A stretch of DNA of 64,000 nt from Bacteroidales bacterium (GCA_023251515.1 JAHEYQ010000020.1:1-64000), one strand, 5' to 3'. Positions 1 to 10,019 are shown, counted from the first letter of the stretch. The notes: generated by a model from the letters alone, not told the origin. Translations and numbers: made by a program.

Positions 1-112
1 CTAAGCACACAGGACTATTGCCATAGAGCATGAAGATGAAAATTTAACTTTCTTGGCGTCAAACAACTTTTTTAAAACACTGAATATGAACAAAAATAAA
101 TAAAATAAACAG

Positions 113-2224
113 ATGAAAAAGAAAATCACAATTTTATTATTAATTTTTATTAGTGTATTAATCAGTAATGCACAAACCCCTGATTGGATAAATTATACAT
201 ACGGAAAAGACATTATAGCTATTGCAGAAGAAGGCAATCTATTGTGGGTAGGTACAAGAGGAGGCTTAGTGAAAATTGATACTTTAACAAATACAAAAGT
301 TTTTTACAACCATGCTAATTCAGGTTTGCCTGAAAACTATGTTAGTGCTATAGCTATAGATGGAAATGGAAATAAATGGATTGGAACTGGCTATGGTAAT
401 GGTTTAGTTAAGTTTGATGGGACTAACTGGACTATTTATAATAGTTATAATTCAGCTTTGGGTGGAAATTGGATTAGTTCAATAGCCATAGATGGAAGTG
501 GAAATAAATGGATTGGAACAGATATTGGAGTAGCAAAATTTGACGGAATTAGCTGGAATATTTACAACAGCTCGAATTCCGGATTGCCTTCCAATAACGT
601 TAGTGCTATAGCCATTGATGGAAATGGGAATAAATGGGTAGGAACTTATGGCGGAGGATTAGCAAAGTTTGATGGAACTACTTGGCTAGTTTATAATACT
701 TCGAATTCAGGGTTACCGTCTAATGATATAAAATCAGTAACCATAGATGGTAGCGGGAATAAATGGATAGGAACAGGTAATGGTTTGGCAAAGTATGACG
801 GTGCTTTTTGGACAATATACAATACAACAAATTCAGCTTTGCCCAGCAATTATGTTTTTTCAGTATCAATAGATGATAATGGGGATAAATGGATAGGAAC
901 TATTGATGGTTTGGTTAAATTTGACGGAATTAATTGGAATGTGTTCAAAACCAATAATTCAAGCTTACCTAATAATTACGTTTATAGAACAATTAAAGAT
1001 GATAATGGGAACATATGGGTAGGAACTTACTCAGGTGGTTTGGCAAAGTTTGATGGTAGCAACTGGACTCTTTATAATTGCTCTAATTCTGGATTATCCG
1101 GATACGATGTTTATTTAATATCTATTGATAACAATGGAGACAAATGGATAGTAACCTGGGGGAGTGGAATAACAAAGTATGATGGAACCAATTGGACAGT
1201 TTACAATTATTTCAATTCAAACTTGCCCAACAATCAAATATGGTCATTAGCCATTGATGGGAATGGGAATAAATGGATAGGAACCAGTTCAGGTTTAGCG
1301 AAGTATAATGGAATTTCATGGGTAATCTATAATGGTTCTAATTCGGGTTTGCCAAATAATATGACTAAGGCTATAGCCATAGATGGTAACGGTAATAAAT
1401 GGATAGGAACTGAAAATGGTGGTTTAGCTAAATTTGACAATATATTGTGGACAGTTTATAATACTTCAAATTCAGGATTACCAACTAATATTATAAGTAC
1501 AATAGCCATAGATGGGATTGGGAATAAATGGATTGGAACAAATGATGGAGGGTTAGTAAAGTTTGACGGAACCAACTGGGTGCTATACAATACCTCAAAT
1601 TCAGGTTTATCTAACAACAATATCAAAACTATAGTGATAGAAAGTAATGGAAATAAATGGATAGGAACCAGCAATGGTTTGGTAAAATTTGATGATACAA
1701 CATGGACTGTTTATAATAGTTATAATTCAGGTTTGCCAGGAAACAATGTTAATTCTATTACCATAGATGGCAATGGATCCAAATGGATTGGAACTAGTGA
1801 AGGCCTAGCAAAGTTTAACGGGAATAGCTGGACTGTTTACAAAACCATGAATTCAGGTTTATCTAACAATTATATTAATACAATTGCTATTGATCATAGT
1901 GATAGAAAATGGATTGGAGCTCAAGGTTTAAATTTGTTTAATGGTGGTAGCATAATTACTGAAATTGAAAATCCTGTTTTGCATGCAACAAACACTTTAA
2001 TATATCCTAATCCATCAACCTCCGTAATAACGATAATAAATCCATATTATTCAAAAAACAGCAAGATAATTATTTATAATATACAAGGTTCTATAGTATT
2101 GGAATCCACTTGTATTAATGCAGAAACACAATTAAATATCAATGCTTTACCCAATGGATTATATATGGTGCAAATACAAACCGAAAAGGGTTTAGAAACA
2201 AAAAGATTAATCAAAACAGAATAG
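113..2224 (+). CDS. Secreted beta-propeller-repeat protein with T9SS C-terminal sorting domain
   Basis: 703 aa. An N-terminal signal peptide (residues 1-20, ending SNAQ) precedes about 14 repeats of roughly 43 residues. Each repeat carries IDGNGNKWIGT and GLAKFDGTNW, the signature of two-component-regulator-type propeller repeats. The last ~75 residues have the type A T9SS sorting-domain pattern: IYPNPS at the start, then NGLYMVQIQT and a basic end. Known for the family: such proteins are exported by T9SS and anchored or released at the surface. No catalytic domain is visible, so a binding or adhesion role is inference. The highly repetitive DNA makes copy-number change by recombination likely. 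No clear TAnnTTTG promoter lies in the 112 bases upstream. Confidence 0.85.
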   Translation: MKKKITILLLIFISVLISNAQTPDWINYTYGKDIIAIAEEGNLLWVGTRGGLVKIDTLTNTKVFYNHANSGLPENYVSAIAIDGNGNKWIGTGYGNGLVKFDGTNWTIYNSYNSALGGNWISSIAIDGSGNKWIGTDIGVAKFDGISWNIYNSSNSGLPSNNVSAIAIDGNGNKWVGTYGGGLAKFDGTTWLVYNTSNSGLPSNDIKSVTIDGSGNKWIGTGNGLAKYDGAFWTIYNTTNSALPSNYVFSVSIDDNGDKWIGTIDGLVKFDGINWNVFKTNNSSLPNNYVYRTIKDDNGNIWVGTYSGGLAKFDGSNWTLYNCSNSGLSGYDVYLISIDNNGDKWIVTWGSGITKYDGTNWTVYNYFNSNLPNNQIWSLAIDGNGNKWIGTSSGLAKYNGISWVIYNGSNSGLPNNMTKAIAIDGNGNKWIGTENGGLAKFDNILWTVYNTSNSGLPTNIISTIAIDGIGNKWIGTNDGGLVKFDGTNWVLYNTSNSGLSNNNIKTIVIESNGNKWIGTSNGLVKFDDTTWTVYNSYNSGLPGNNVNSITIDGNGSKWIGTSEGLAKFNGNSWTVYKTMNSGLSNNYINTIAIDHSDRKWIGAQGLNLFNGGSIITEIENPVLHATNTLIYPNPSTSVITIINPYYSKNSKIIIYNIQGSIVLESTCINAETQLNINALPNGLYMVQIQTEKGLETKRLIKTE

Positions 2225-2534
2225 TTTATTATATGTTTCTCATCGTATTCTAAAATTTAGTAAAAGGATGATAAAGACGAAAGAAACAATTTATTGTAAG
2301 AACAAACACAGAATTAGTTTAAGGAAGATAATTTCTATCAGTATAAGTGTTTCTGAATTTGTTTATCTTTAACTATATACAGAAAAAAGAGTGTGGTTAT
2401 TGAAATTAAATACACAAATGAGTATATCTGTTATTAAAAATTGTTTATACGTTTAAAGTAATTCTTAAAAAGTCATTATTAATTTAAAAATAGATTATAT
2501 TTTATAAAAAAACCAATTATAACAAAAACCATTT
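2225..2534. other. Gene-free AT-rich spacer
   Basis: About 310 bases between the propeller protein and the thioredoxin lipoprotein. I see no long ORF, no strong hairpin with a T-run and no exact TAnnTTTG motif. It must hold the promoter of the downstream gene, but I cannot place it. Confidence 0.5.
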
Positions 2535-3650
2535 ATGAAAATCTTAAAATCTTTACTGCTTATAGCAGTTGTTTTGATGTTAATATCCTGTTCGCAAACA
2601 CCGAAAAAGGATAATAAGTATGTTATATCGGCTGAAATTAAAGGTGCTCCCGATGGCACGGATGTTTTTATTTGTCATCTGAATAATCTGCCGATTAATT
2701 CAACTAAAATAAAAAATGGCAGATTTGAAGTTTCTGTAAGTATTGATGAAGAACCATTGAAATTTTATCTGGTTTTAAAGAAAGATGGTAAAGATAAAGA
2801 AACCATAGTTTTTATGGGTAAGAATGATATTCATATAGAAGCTGATTACGATTCCTTGTTCAAAAGAAAAGTTACAGGCTCGGTTTATGAAAATGATTTA
2901 AGTGATTTTAATGCTTATTATTACAAAAAAGCTTCAAAGGAATACAATCTGCTGGATAGTTTTATTCAAAAAAATGATAAAATCAGCCGTATTGAAGCTC
3001 TTAAACTGCTGAACCGGATTGATTCTATCGATAATTACGATAATGAACTAAGGAAGAATTATATTCTGTATCATCCCAGAAGTTACGCATCTTTGGACGA
3101 ATTATTTAATATTGCTGACATTTTAACTAAAAAAGAGTTTAATTCCTTATTCCAAAGTCTGGACACTACTAACCATAAAACAACAACATGGGAAAGATTG
3201 AATGAATATTACAAAGAACCCAAAAGGCTTGAAGTGGGCGAAAAGTATTTTGATTTTACAGCTACAGATCAGTTTGGTAATATCAGAAAACTTTCTGATA
3301 TTAAAGGTAAATATATATTGCTTGAATTTACAACTGTGGGCTGCAGGGGTTGTGTAATGGCCAAAGAAGAGCTAGGCGTTTTGCATGAAAAATTCAGCAA
3401 AAACCTGGCTGTAGTTAGTTTTTATCTGGATGATGACAGAAATGACTGGATTAAAGACGTAAAGGATAATAATCTTAAATGGATATGCTTGTCGGATGGA
3501 AAAGGACACGAATCTGCAATAAGGAAACAATATATTTATGGTTCAGTACCTTCATTTTTCCTGATTAATCCACAGGGAATTATTGTAAAAAAATGGGGAG
3601 GATATGGCTATCCACCAATTGAAGTGAAAATTGGCAAATACATTTATTAG
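2535..3650 (+). CDS. TlpA/ResA-like thioredoxin-fold lipoprotein
   Basis: 371 aa. The N-terminus has a lipoprotein signal with lipobox LISC (Cys19). Residues ~25-120 resemble the beta-rich DUF4369-type N-terminal lobe found in Bacteroidetes thiol-disulfide proteins, followed by a helical linker. The C-terminal thioredoxin/AhpC-TSA domain starts near GEKYFDFTATDQFG and has the redox motif CRGC and a cis-Pro loop (SVPSFFLI). The role is a periplasm-facing thiol-disulfide oxidoreductase, lipid-anchored. The active site CRGC differs from the usual CGPC, so its redox potential may differ. A second member of the same architecture lies at 54992-56101. The ATG is the only plausible start since the signal peptide begins there. 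Confidence 0.85.
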   Translation: MKILKSLLLIAVVLMLISCSQTPKKDNKYVISAEIKGAPDGTDVFICHLNNLPINSTKIKNGRFEVSVSIDEEPLKFYLVLKKDGKDKETIVFMGKNDIHIEADYDSLFKRKVTGSVYENDLSDFNAYYYKKASKEYNLLDSFIQKNDKISRIEALKLLNRIDSIDNYDNELRKNYILYHPRSYASLDELFNIADILTKKEFNSLFQSLDTTNHKTTTWERLNEYYKEPKRLEVGEKYFDFTATDQFGNIRKLSDIKGKYILLEFTTVGCRGCVMAKEELGVLHEKFSKNLAVVSFYLDDDRNDWIKDVKDNNLKWICLSDGKGHESAIRKQYIYGSVPSFFLINPQGIIVKKWGGYGYPPIEVKIGKYIY

Positions 3651-3684
3651 TTTTAATGCCACAGATTATTGAATTTTATATAGC

Positions 3685-3692
3685 TATATTTG
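3685..3692 (+). promoter_or_regulatory. -7 promoter element TATATTTG
   Basis: Exact match to the Bacteroidetes sigma-70-type -7 consensus TAnnTTTG, 18 bases before the ATG at 3711. It overlaps an upstream in-frame TTG at 3690, which argues that translation begins at 3711 and not at the TTG. Confidence 0.6.
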
Positions 3693-3710
3693 CATAAAAA
3701 TCATTTATTT

Positions 3711-4124
3711 ATGAAGAAAATTATTTATCCGATCAGTATTTTGTTAATCATCTTTTTAATGAGTGCCGGCATGGTTTTCAAAGGTGAAACTATCGATATT
3801 AAAGTGTATAACAAAAATTCAGAACCAGAAGTTGATCTAAGTAAACATGCTGAATTTGATGTAGAAGTTTATCGTTATCAATCGGATAGCATTTTTATGT
3901 ACGATGTTTATTTTTACCGTATCAGCAATAATAAACTGAGATATTACAAAGCAACTAATAGTTCAAAGGAATATTATAGCTTGGCAACTTATAAATGGAT
4001 GAGCGATACCTTGGTTGATATCCGTTTGCATAATGGAAACTCGCAGAATGAACTGAAATTTAAAGTATTCGGCAGAGGTAACTCAACCGGTGTTCAGATG
4101 CATTATTCAGATAAAAACCGATAA
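3711..4124 (+). CDS. Small exported protein of unknown function
   Basis: 137 aa from the ATG at 3711. An alternative TTG start 21 bases upstream lies inside the promoter and is rejected. Residues 1-24 form a hydrophobic signal peptide or membrane anchor (IIYPISILLIIFLMSAG). The rest is predicted beta-rich and polar, with many Tyr and Ser and no cysteine pair or catalytic motif I can name. I do not recognise the family. The gene stands alone with its own promoter between two exported-protein genes, so a cell-envelope location is likely (inference). Confidence 0.65.
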   Translation: MKKIIYPISILLIIFLMSAGMVFKGETIDIKVYNKNSEPEVDLSKHAEFDVEVYRYQSDSIFMYDVYFYRISNNKLRYYKATNSSKEYYSLATYKWMSDTLVDIRLHNGNSQNELKFKVFGRGNSTGVQMHYSDKNR

Positions 4125-4208
4125 CTTGGTTTTTGCAACCTTTAACTGATTCTGGTGTCTGAATAGTGTATTAGACTTAATTATATATCAATTTATACAA
4201 TTAGAATA

Positions 4209-5111
4209 ATGAGAAAAGTAATACTTGCAATTATTCTGCTAATTTGTGGGATAAATCTAAAAGCACAGGTTTGGGCTGAACAAACTAGTGTATGGCACTA
4301 TAGTTACTGGAATATTGGTGAAGGTGGTTTTATTAAGATTGAATATAATTCAGACACTGTTTTGCTAAACAGAAATTGCCAGAAACTGGAAGTTTTAAGA
4401 TACAGATTTTTTAGTATTCCTAATGTGGGAATGATATTTGCCGGTGCTATGCATTTGAATCCTGAATTTACAAGTGTTTCGGGCGATACTGTTTTTTATT
4501 GGATTAATAATGAATTCAGAGTATTATACAGTTTTAATGCACAAGTTGGCGATAGTTGGGATTTGGGTGTAGATACAAATGGAAATTTTTTGTGTTCAAA
4601 ATCGATAGTTGTAGTAGATAGTATTGGGACTATGCTTATTAATAATAAAATGCGACGTTGGTTGCATCTAAGATCCATCGATAGTTCAAGTGTAGTCCTG
4701 AATGGGAAAGTAATTGAAGGAATAGGCTCAACCAAAGATTATTTATTTCCAGTTATTCATAACTGCAATCCTGCAATTTGTCCTGAGATTGATAATATGC
4801 AATTTTTATGTTTTGAAAGTCTGAATCTTGGTTCATATAATCCTGTAAATACCATTTGTGAACCTTATCTTGGTCTGGAAAATATTAAATCAAAAGATAT
4901 TATAATTTACCCCAACCCAGCTACAGATTATATTTATATTGAGAATATTACAGAAAAAGCCAAGATTGAAATTTATAAAATGGATGGGATGTTGCAGCAA
5001 TCAACTAATGTAAATTCAACGATTAATATCAGAAATTTGCATGAAGGTTTATACTTAGTTAAAATACAAACGGATATGGGAGTAGTTGTAAAGAAATTTG
5101 TAAAACAATAA
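4209..5111 (+). CDS. T9SS-exported protein, unknown N-terminal domain
   Basis: 300 aa. Signal peptide 1-19 (ends LKAQ). The middle ~200 residues are an aromatic-rich beta domain of unknown function with scattered Cys (CQKLEV, CNPAICPEI). The last ~75 residues are a type A T9SS sorting domain: IIYPNPATDYIYI, then HEGLYLVKIQT and a Lys-rich end. It is followed after 11 bases by a paralogue of the same layout, so the two are probably cotranscribed. The protein is expected to be displayed on, or released from, the outer membrane. Confidence 0.8.
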   Translation: MRKVILAIILLICGINLKAQVWAEQTSVWHYSYWNIGEGGFIKIEYNSDTVLLNRNCQKLEVLRYRFFSIPNVGMIFAGAMHLNPEFTSVSGDTVFYWINNEFRVLYSFNAQVGDSWDLGVDTNGNFLCSKSIVVVDSIGTMLINNKMRRWLHLRSIDSSSVVLNGKVIEGIGSTKDYLFPVIHNCNPAICPEIDNMQFLCFESLNLGSYNPVNTICEPYLGLENIKSKDIIIYPNPATDYIYIENITEKAKIEIYKMDGMLQQSTNVNSTINIRNLHEGLYLVKIQTDMGVVVKKFVKQ

Positions 5112-5122
5112 AAACATAAGAA

Positions 5123-6004
5123 ATGAAAACATTTAAAACATTTACAATTATTTTAGTATTAATCTTAATTGGGATTAATGCAAAATCACAGTATAAACCT
5201 ATACTTTTGAATCAATATAAATGGAGTGTGTATATTAATAACCAAGGGAATAGTATAACTGAGGAATATAGAGTTGATACCGATACTACTATTTTTAATC
5301 AAACATGGAAAAAGATTAAAATGATATCAACTCAGAATCCAAATTTTATAAATAAATTTTTTCTTAGAGAAGATACAATTACAAAAAAGATTTATGCAAT
5401 GAATCCTGGTCAAGCACCTCATTTATATTTTGATTTTGATGCAAATATAAATGATACGCTTTTATTGTATAATTTAATGTATAATGAAATTGATACGTTT
5501 ATTGTCAATAATAAAAGTTTGGTCATGACTGTTGATAGTATTTATCGAAATTCATTAAAGATTCGTAATACTTCCATCCCATTTTCATTTTTTGAATATT
5601 GGATTGAAGGAGTTGGTTCGACAAATGGTTTATACTATGGTAATAAATTGCAATATTTAAATAGTATATTTACCAGATTGGAAGCAAGTTGTTCCAACAA
5701 TCAGTTGGTTTATAATGGTGGTGATCTTGAATTTAATTATTGCAGTTTTAATATAGGCATCAATGAAACGGAAATTAATTCTACAAAAATATACCCCAAC
5801 CCAGCTTCTGATTTTCTTCAGATTGATAATCTTACAGAAAAAACAAAACTGGAAGTTTTTTCAATGGATGGTAAGTTACACCAAACAAAAGTTGTCTATG
5901 GAAATACAACAATAAATATTGAAAATTTGCCCGATGCTTTATACTTAGTTAAAATACAAACAGATAGCGGTGTACTAATAAAGAAATTTTTGAAACAAAA
6001 ATGA
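5123..6004 (+). CDS. T9SS-exported protein, paralogue of the preceding gene
   Basis: 293 aa. Signal peptide 1-22, an unassigned beta-rich middle domain sharing the pattern of the 4209-5111 protein (WIEGVGSTNGLYYG against VIEGIGSTKDYLFP), and a type A T9SS sorting domain (IYPNPASDFLQI ... DALYLVKIQT ... KKFLKQK). The C-terminal 75 residues are much closer to the neighbour than the middle, as expected when the sorting signal is constrained and the cargo diverges. It ends just before a strong terminator, so it is the last gene of this two-gene unit. Confidence 0.8.
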   Translation: MKTFKTFTIILVLILIGINAKSQYKPILLNQYKWSVYINNQGNSITEEYRVDTDTTIFNQTWKKIKMISTQNPNFINKFFLREDTITKKIYAMNPGQAPHLYFDFDANINDTLLLYNLMYNEIDTFIVNNKSLVMTVDSIYRNSLKIRNTSIPFSFFEYWIEGVGSTNGLYYGNKLQYLNSIFTRLEASCSNNQLVYNGGDLEFNYCSFNIGINETEINSTKIYPNPASDFLQIDNLTEKTKLEVFSMDGKLHQTKVVYGNTTINIENLPDALYLVKIQTDSGVLIKKFLKQK

Positions 6005-6021
6005 TTTTATTACTTAATAAT

Positions 6022-6055
6022 AAAAGCCCGTTTGTTTTCAAACGGGCTTTTATTT
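6022..6055. terminator. Bidirectional rho-independent terminator
   Basis: Near-perfect stem AAAAGCCCGTTTG / CAAACGGGCTTTT with loop tttt, flanked by A-rich and T-rich ends. It lies between the convergent T9SS gene and the phosphoglucomutase gene and can serve both. Confidence 0.85.
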
Positions 6056-6083
6056 TGTAAAAATATAAACGAAAAATATTGAT

Positions 6084-7820
6084 TTATAGTTTCATATCAG
6101 CAATTATAGCTTTTATTTTTGCTTCCAGTTTCTGGTTAACAGCTTCAAAATCAGATTTTGATTTTAATTCGTCTTTTACACCAAAATAGAATTTAATCTT
6201 TGGTTCAGTACCTGAAGGACGAACTGTGATTTTACTTCCGTCTTCTGTAAAGAACTGTAAAACATTAGATTTTGGTAAATCAATTACTTCTATGGTATTA
6301 TTGATACAATTTTTAGCAGTTTGCAATTTGTAATCCTTAATCATAACTACTTTGCTTCCGTTAATTGCTGTAGGAGCTTGGTGACGATAATCAGCCATCA
6401 TTTGTTGAATTTCTTCAGCACCCGATTTACCTTTCTTGGTTAGTGACAATAAATCTTCTTTATAAAATCCATATTCGGCATACAAATCAATTAATATGTC
6501 ATAAAATGTTTTGCCGGCTTCAGCAGCCCAGGCTGCCATTTCAGCTATCATGCAGCATGAAATTACCGCGTCTTTATCTCTTACAAAGTCACCAACCAGA
6601 TAACCATAACTTTCTTCGCCACCACCTATAAAGGTTTGCTTTCCTTCCAAACGTAAAATGATTTCGGCAATAAATTTAAAACCGGTAAGAACATCATAAC
6701 TCGCAACACCGTTTTTAAGTGCAATATCCTTTAATAGTTCTGATGTAACAATTGTTTTTACAATATATTCATTCCCCGTAATTTTGCCGTTTTCTTTCCA
6801 TTTTTTTAATAGATAATAAATCAATACCGAAGCAGTTTGATTTCCATTGAATAGAACATAATTGCCTTTGTCGTTTTTAACTGCAATACCTACTCTATCA
6901 GCATCAGGATCGGTAGCAAGCACCAGATTGGCATTTACCTTTGCGGCTTTTTCAATAGCCATTTCCAAAGCAGCTTTTTCTTCCGGATTCGGCGATTTTA
7001 AAGTTGGGAAATTACCATCAGGAATATCCTGTTGTTCTACAATATGAATGTTCTCAAAACCTAATTCTTTCAAAGCTCTTGGTACCAAAGTAATTCCGGT
7101 TCCATGCAAAGCTGTGTAAACAATGCTTAAATCTTTGTGCTTCTTTATCAATTCAGGTGATAATGAGAGCGATTTAAGTTTTTCGAGATAAACGTTATCC
7201 ACATTTTCACCAATCATTTCAATCAGTTGTGCATTTCCATCAAATTTCACCTGACTAATATCAGTAATCTTTAATACTTCGTCAATTACATTGGTGTCGT
7301 GTGGGCTTATAAGTTGACCGCCATCTTCCCAATAAGCTTTATAGCCATTGTATTCTTTCGGATTGTGCGAAGCAGTTATAACTACACCACTCTGACAACC
7401 CAAATGACGGATTGCAAATGAAAGTTCAGGAGTAGGACGCAGGTTTTCAAATAAATAAACCTTAATTCCATTAGCCGACATAACATCTGCTGTAACCTGA
7501 GCAAAAAACTTACTGTTGTTGCGAGAATCATATGCAATTGCAATTTTACAATCGCTCTTGCCCGGAAACATTTTCAGAATATAATTTGCTAATCCCTGGG
7601 TAGCCATACCAACAGTATATTTATTCATACGATTGGTACCAACTCCCATAATACCTCGTAAACCACCGGTTCCGAATTCGAGATCGCGGTAAAAACACTC
7701 AGTAAGTTCTGTGTGGTCAGTATCAATTAATTGCTTAACAATATTGCGGGTTTCAATATCATAAGCATCGCTAAGCCATTTGTTGGCTCTTTCCAAAATG
7801 TTTTTATCAATATTTTCCAT
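6084..7820 (-). CDS. Phospho-sugar mutase (phosphoglucomutase/phosphomannomutase)
   Basis: 578 aa, the usual length of the PGM2-like alpha-D-phosphohexomutases. It interconverts hexose 1- and 6-phosphates in the cytoplasm. All four domain signatures are visible: the phosphoserine loop TASHNPKEYNGYK (~residue 150), the metal-binding loop DPDADRVG (~305), the sugar-specificity loop GGEESYG (~400) and the phosphate-binding loop RPSGTEPKIKFY near the C-terminus. It is the last gene of the minus-strand nucleotide-sugar group and starts 12 bases after the GxxExxY gene. It would supply glucose-1-phosphate for UDP-glucose, fitting the downstream enzymes. Glucose versus mannose preference cannot be told from sequence alone. 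Confidence 0.93.
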   Translation of the reverse strand: MENIDKNILERANKWLSDAYDIETRNIVKQLIDTDHTELTECFYRDLEFGTGGLRGIMGVGTNRMNKYTVGMATQGLANYILKMFPGKSDCKIAIAYDSRNNSKFFAQVTADVMSANGIKVYLFENLRPTPELSFAIRHLGCQSGVVITASHNPKEYNGYKAYWEDGGQLISPHDTNVIDEVLKITDISQVKFDGNAQLIEMIGENVDNVYLEKLKSLSLSPELIKKHKDLSIVYTALHGTGITLVPRALKELGFENIHIVEQQDIPDGNFPTLKSPNPEEKAALEMAIEKAAKVNANLVLATDPDADRVGIAVKNDKGNYVLFNGNQTASVLIYYLLKKWKENGKITGNEYIVKTIVTSELLKDIALKNGVASYDVLTGFKFIAEIILRLEGKQTFIGGGEESYGYLVGDFVRDKDAVISCCMIAEMAAWAAEAGKTFYDILIDLYAEYGFYKEDLLSLTKKGKSGAEEIQQMMADYRHQAPTAINGSKVVMIKDYKLQTAKNCINNTIEVIDLPKSNVLQFFTEDGSKITVRPSGTEPKIKFYFGVKDELKSKSDFEAVNQKLEAKIKAIIADMKL

Positions 7821-7831
7821 AATAGTTTATT

Positions 7832-8218
7832 TTAATCGTTAATACTAATTTTTTTATAACCATCAACCAATTTGGGTTCACTGAAATTAAAAATAAAACC
7901 CATTTTTTTGTTTCCCATTTTAAGAGCTGTAAGTAAATGAGCTTCATGCATGGGCGTAATTTTATCAAGGGTTTTAATTTGAACAATTACCTCATTTTCA
8001 ATCAAAAGATCCACTTTAATTTCTGCATCCAGTTTTATTTCTTTATAAAAAATGGGAAAGGCAAAATCTTTTTTAAAGAAAATGCCTCTATTTCGCAATT
8101 CCTGTAAAAAGCACAATTTATATACAGGTTCAAGCAATCCCGGACCAAGTAATTTATGTACTTCTGTTGCCGATTCGAAAATTAAAGTTGATAATCTGCT
8201 TTTTATACTTCTATTCAT
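7832..8218 (-). CDS. GxxExxY family protein
   Basis: 128 aa, full length for the family. The eponymous motif GLLEPVY lies near residue 29, followed by an FLQEL helix and a PD-(D/E)xK-like core: a FKKDFAFPIFYKEIKLD strand pair and IVQIKTLDK. Known: the family is common in Bacteroidetes and other environmental bacteria and is fold-related to restriction-endonuclease-like nucleases, with no established role. It overlaps the upstream rfbD-like gene by 8 bases, so it is cotranslated within the sugar operon. That placement is repeated often enough in this phylum to suggest a link to polysaccharide loci, but this is inference. Confidence 0.85.
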   Translation of the reverse strand: MNRSIKSRLSTLIFESATEVHKLLGPGLLEPVYKLCFLQELRNRGIFFKKDFAFPIFYKEIKLDAEIKVDLLIENEVIVQIKTLDKITPMHEAHLLTALKMGNKKMGFIFNFSEPKLVDGYKKISIND

Positions 8219-9074
8219 TAATTAAATTGAGGCATTTTTTTAAACTGTCTTTCCAATAAGGAATACTGATATTAAATTCGTTTTTAATTTTTGATTTGTC
8301 TAAAACACTATAATGAGGACGCGGTGCCGGTAAGGGATAATCCTTAGTTTCTATCGGATTAATGATGCATTCGAAATCGGAAAGTTCAACAATTTCCTTA
8401 GCAAAATCGTACCAACTGCTAACACCTTCATTAGAAAAATGATAGGTATCTATTGTGTTTTTCGAATTGAGTTTAGGTAAAATATCCAGTATTGCTTTTG
8501 CCAGATCAGCAGCATAAGTAGGAGTACCAACCTGATCGAAAACCACATTTAGTTTGCCTCTTTCTTTTCCGTATTTTAAAATTGTTTTTACAAAATTATT
8601 TCCAAAAGATGAATAAAGCCAGGAAGTACGAATGATTATAGCCTTTTCGGCATAATTTCTAACTTCATTTTCTCCTTCAACTTTGGTTTTACCATAGGCA
8701 GAGGTTGGGCAGATTGCATCGGTTTCAACATAAGGTTTATAGTTTTTGCCATCAAAAACATAATCTGTAGAAACATGAACCAAAGCTGCATGATTTTTTT
8801 TGGAAATCTGCGAAAGATATTTTACTGCATTTACATTAATATAATGTGCAGTATCATAATCCTGTTCGGCTTTATCAACAGCGGTATATGCAGCACAATT
8901 AATTACATAACTGATGTGATTTTCTTTAAAGAAATTATCAATCATCTGATAATCTGTAATGTTTAATTCTGCAACATCAGTAAAGATAAAATGAAAATCA
9001 GGATAATTATCAGAAATGGCTTTTATTTCACTTCCTAGTTGTCCGTTACTTCCCGTTATCAGAACATTTATCAT
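8211..9074 (-). CDS. rfbD: dTDP-4-dehydrorhamnose reductase-like SDR
   Basis: 287 aa extended short-chain dehydrogenase. Rossmann motif GSNGQLGSE at residues ~8-16, active-site Tyr-Lys in SAYGKTKVEGE (~130), and the substrate-loop end PAPRPHYSVLD typical of RfbD/RmlD. The family catalyses the last step to dTDP-L-rhamnose. No rfbA, rfbB or rfbC is nearby, so either they are elsewhere or this member reduces another 4-keto sugar, which would fit the adjacent UDP-xylose pathway. It is spaced 6 bases from the upstream decarboxylase gene and overlaps the downstream GxxExxY gene, indicating one transcript. Confidence 0.85.
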   Translation of the reverse strand: MINVLITGSNGQLGSEIKAISDNYPDFHFIFTDVAELNITDYQMIDNFFKENHISYVINCAAYTAVDKAEQDYDTAHYINVNAVKYLSQISKKNHAALVHVSTDYVFDGKNYKPYVETDAICPTSAYGKTKVEGENEVRNYAEKAIIIRTSWLYSSFGNNFVKTILKYGKERGKLNVVFDQVGTPTYAADLAKAILDILPKLNSKNTIDTYHFSNEGVSSWYDFAKEIVELSDFECIINPIETKDYPLPAPRPHYSVLDKSKIKNEFNISIPYWKDSLKKCLNLINE

Positions 9075-9080
9075 AGTTTG

Positions 9081-10019
9081 TTATTTTACAATTGTTTTAA
9101 AAAATTCTATCGTTCGCATTAAACCTTCTTCCAGCTGAATTTTTGGTTCCCAATTTAGTTTTTCTTTAGCTAAGCTAATGTTTGGTTGGCGTTGCATTGG
9201 GTCATCAGCTGGTAATGGTTCAAAAACAATTTTAGATTTAGTTCCTGTAAGTTTAATAACTTTTTCAGCTAGTTCAAGCATGGTAAATTCATTTGGATTG
9301 CCAATGTTAACCGGACCTGTAAAATCGTCGCCACTTGCCATCATTTTCACCATACCTTCAATTAAATCGTCGCAATATTGGAAACTACGTGTTTGCATAC
9401 CGTCACCAAATATGGTAATATCCTTGTTTTGTAATGCTTGTACAATAAAATTAGAAACTACTCTGCCATCATTCGGGTGCATTCTTGGGCCATATGTATT
9501 GAAAATACGGATGATTTTGATTTTGACATTATTCTGGCGATGATAATTTACAAAAAGCGTTTCGGCACAACGTTTACCTTCGTCATAACAAGCTCTTATA
9601 CCAATCGGGTTTACATGTCCCCAATATGATTCTTCCTGAGGGTGTATTTCAGGATCACCATAAACTTCACTGGTTGAGGCCTGTAATATTTTGGCATTGA
9701 TACGTTTGGCCAATCCCAACATATTTACAGCACCCATTACAGATGTTTTTACAGTTTTGATGGCATTGTATTGATAATGAACTGGAGATGCCGGGCAAGC
9801 CAGATTGAAAATCTGATCTACTTCAATGAAAAATGGCATTGTAATATCGTGTCGGATTAATTCAAAATATGGATTATCAAGCAAATGTACAATATTTTGT
9901 TTTTGTCCGGTAAAATAATTATCTACACAAACAACTTCATTGCCGTCCTTTAAAAGTCTCTCACAAAGATGAGAACCTAAAAAACCTGCTCCACCGGTAA
10001 CTAATATTTTTTTTCTCAT
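9081..10019 (-). CDS. UDP-glucuronate decarboxylase (UDP-xylose synthase)
   Basis: 312 aa, typical for bacterial UXS. NAD-binding [10 protein letters not shown] at residues 8-17, the active-site segment [11 protein letters not shown] (YxxxK, ~144), and family-specific blocks [19 protein letters not shown] and [11 protein letters not shown]. It oxidises and decarboxylates UDP-glucuronate to UDP-xylose in the cytoplasm. The gene directly upstream encodes UDP-glucose dehydrogenase, which makes its substrate. The stop of that gene and this ATG are separated by 72 bases holding a hairpin, so partial termination or separate control between the two steps is possible. Confidence 0.92.
   Translation of the reverse strand: MRKKILVTGGAGFLGSHLCERLLKDGNEVVCVDNYFTGQKQNIVHLLDNPYFELIRHDITMPFFIEVDQIFNLACPASPVHYQYNAIKTVKTSVMGAVNMLGLAKRINAKILQASTSEVYGDPEIHPQEESYWGHVNPIGIRACYDEGKRCAETLFVNYHRQNNVKIKIIRIFNTYGPRMHPNDGRVVSNFIVQALQNKDITIFGDGMQTRSFQYCDDLIEGMVKMMASGDDFTGPVNIGNPNEFTMLELAEKVIKLTGTKSKIVFEPLPADDPMQRQPNISLAKEKLNWEPKIQLEEGLMRTIEFFKTIVK

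Noticed and set aside
1..112. End of an upstream gene
   Set aside because: All three plus frames hit a stop within about 35 bases of the window edge, with no recognisable C-terminus.
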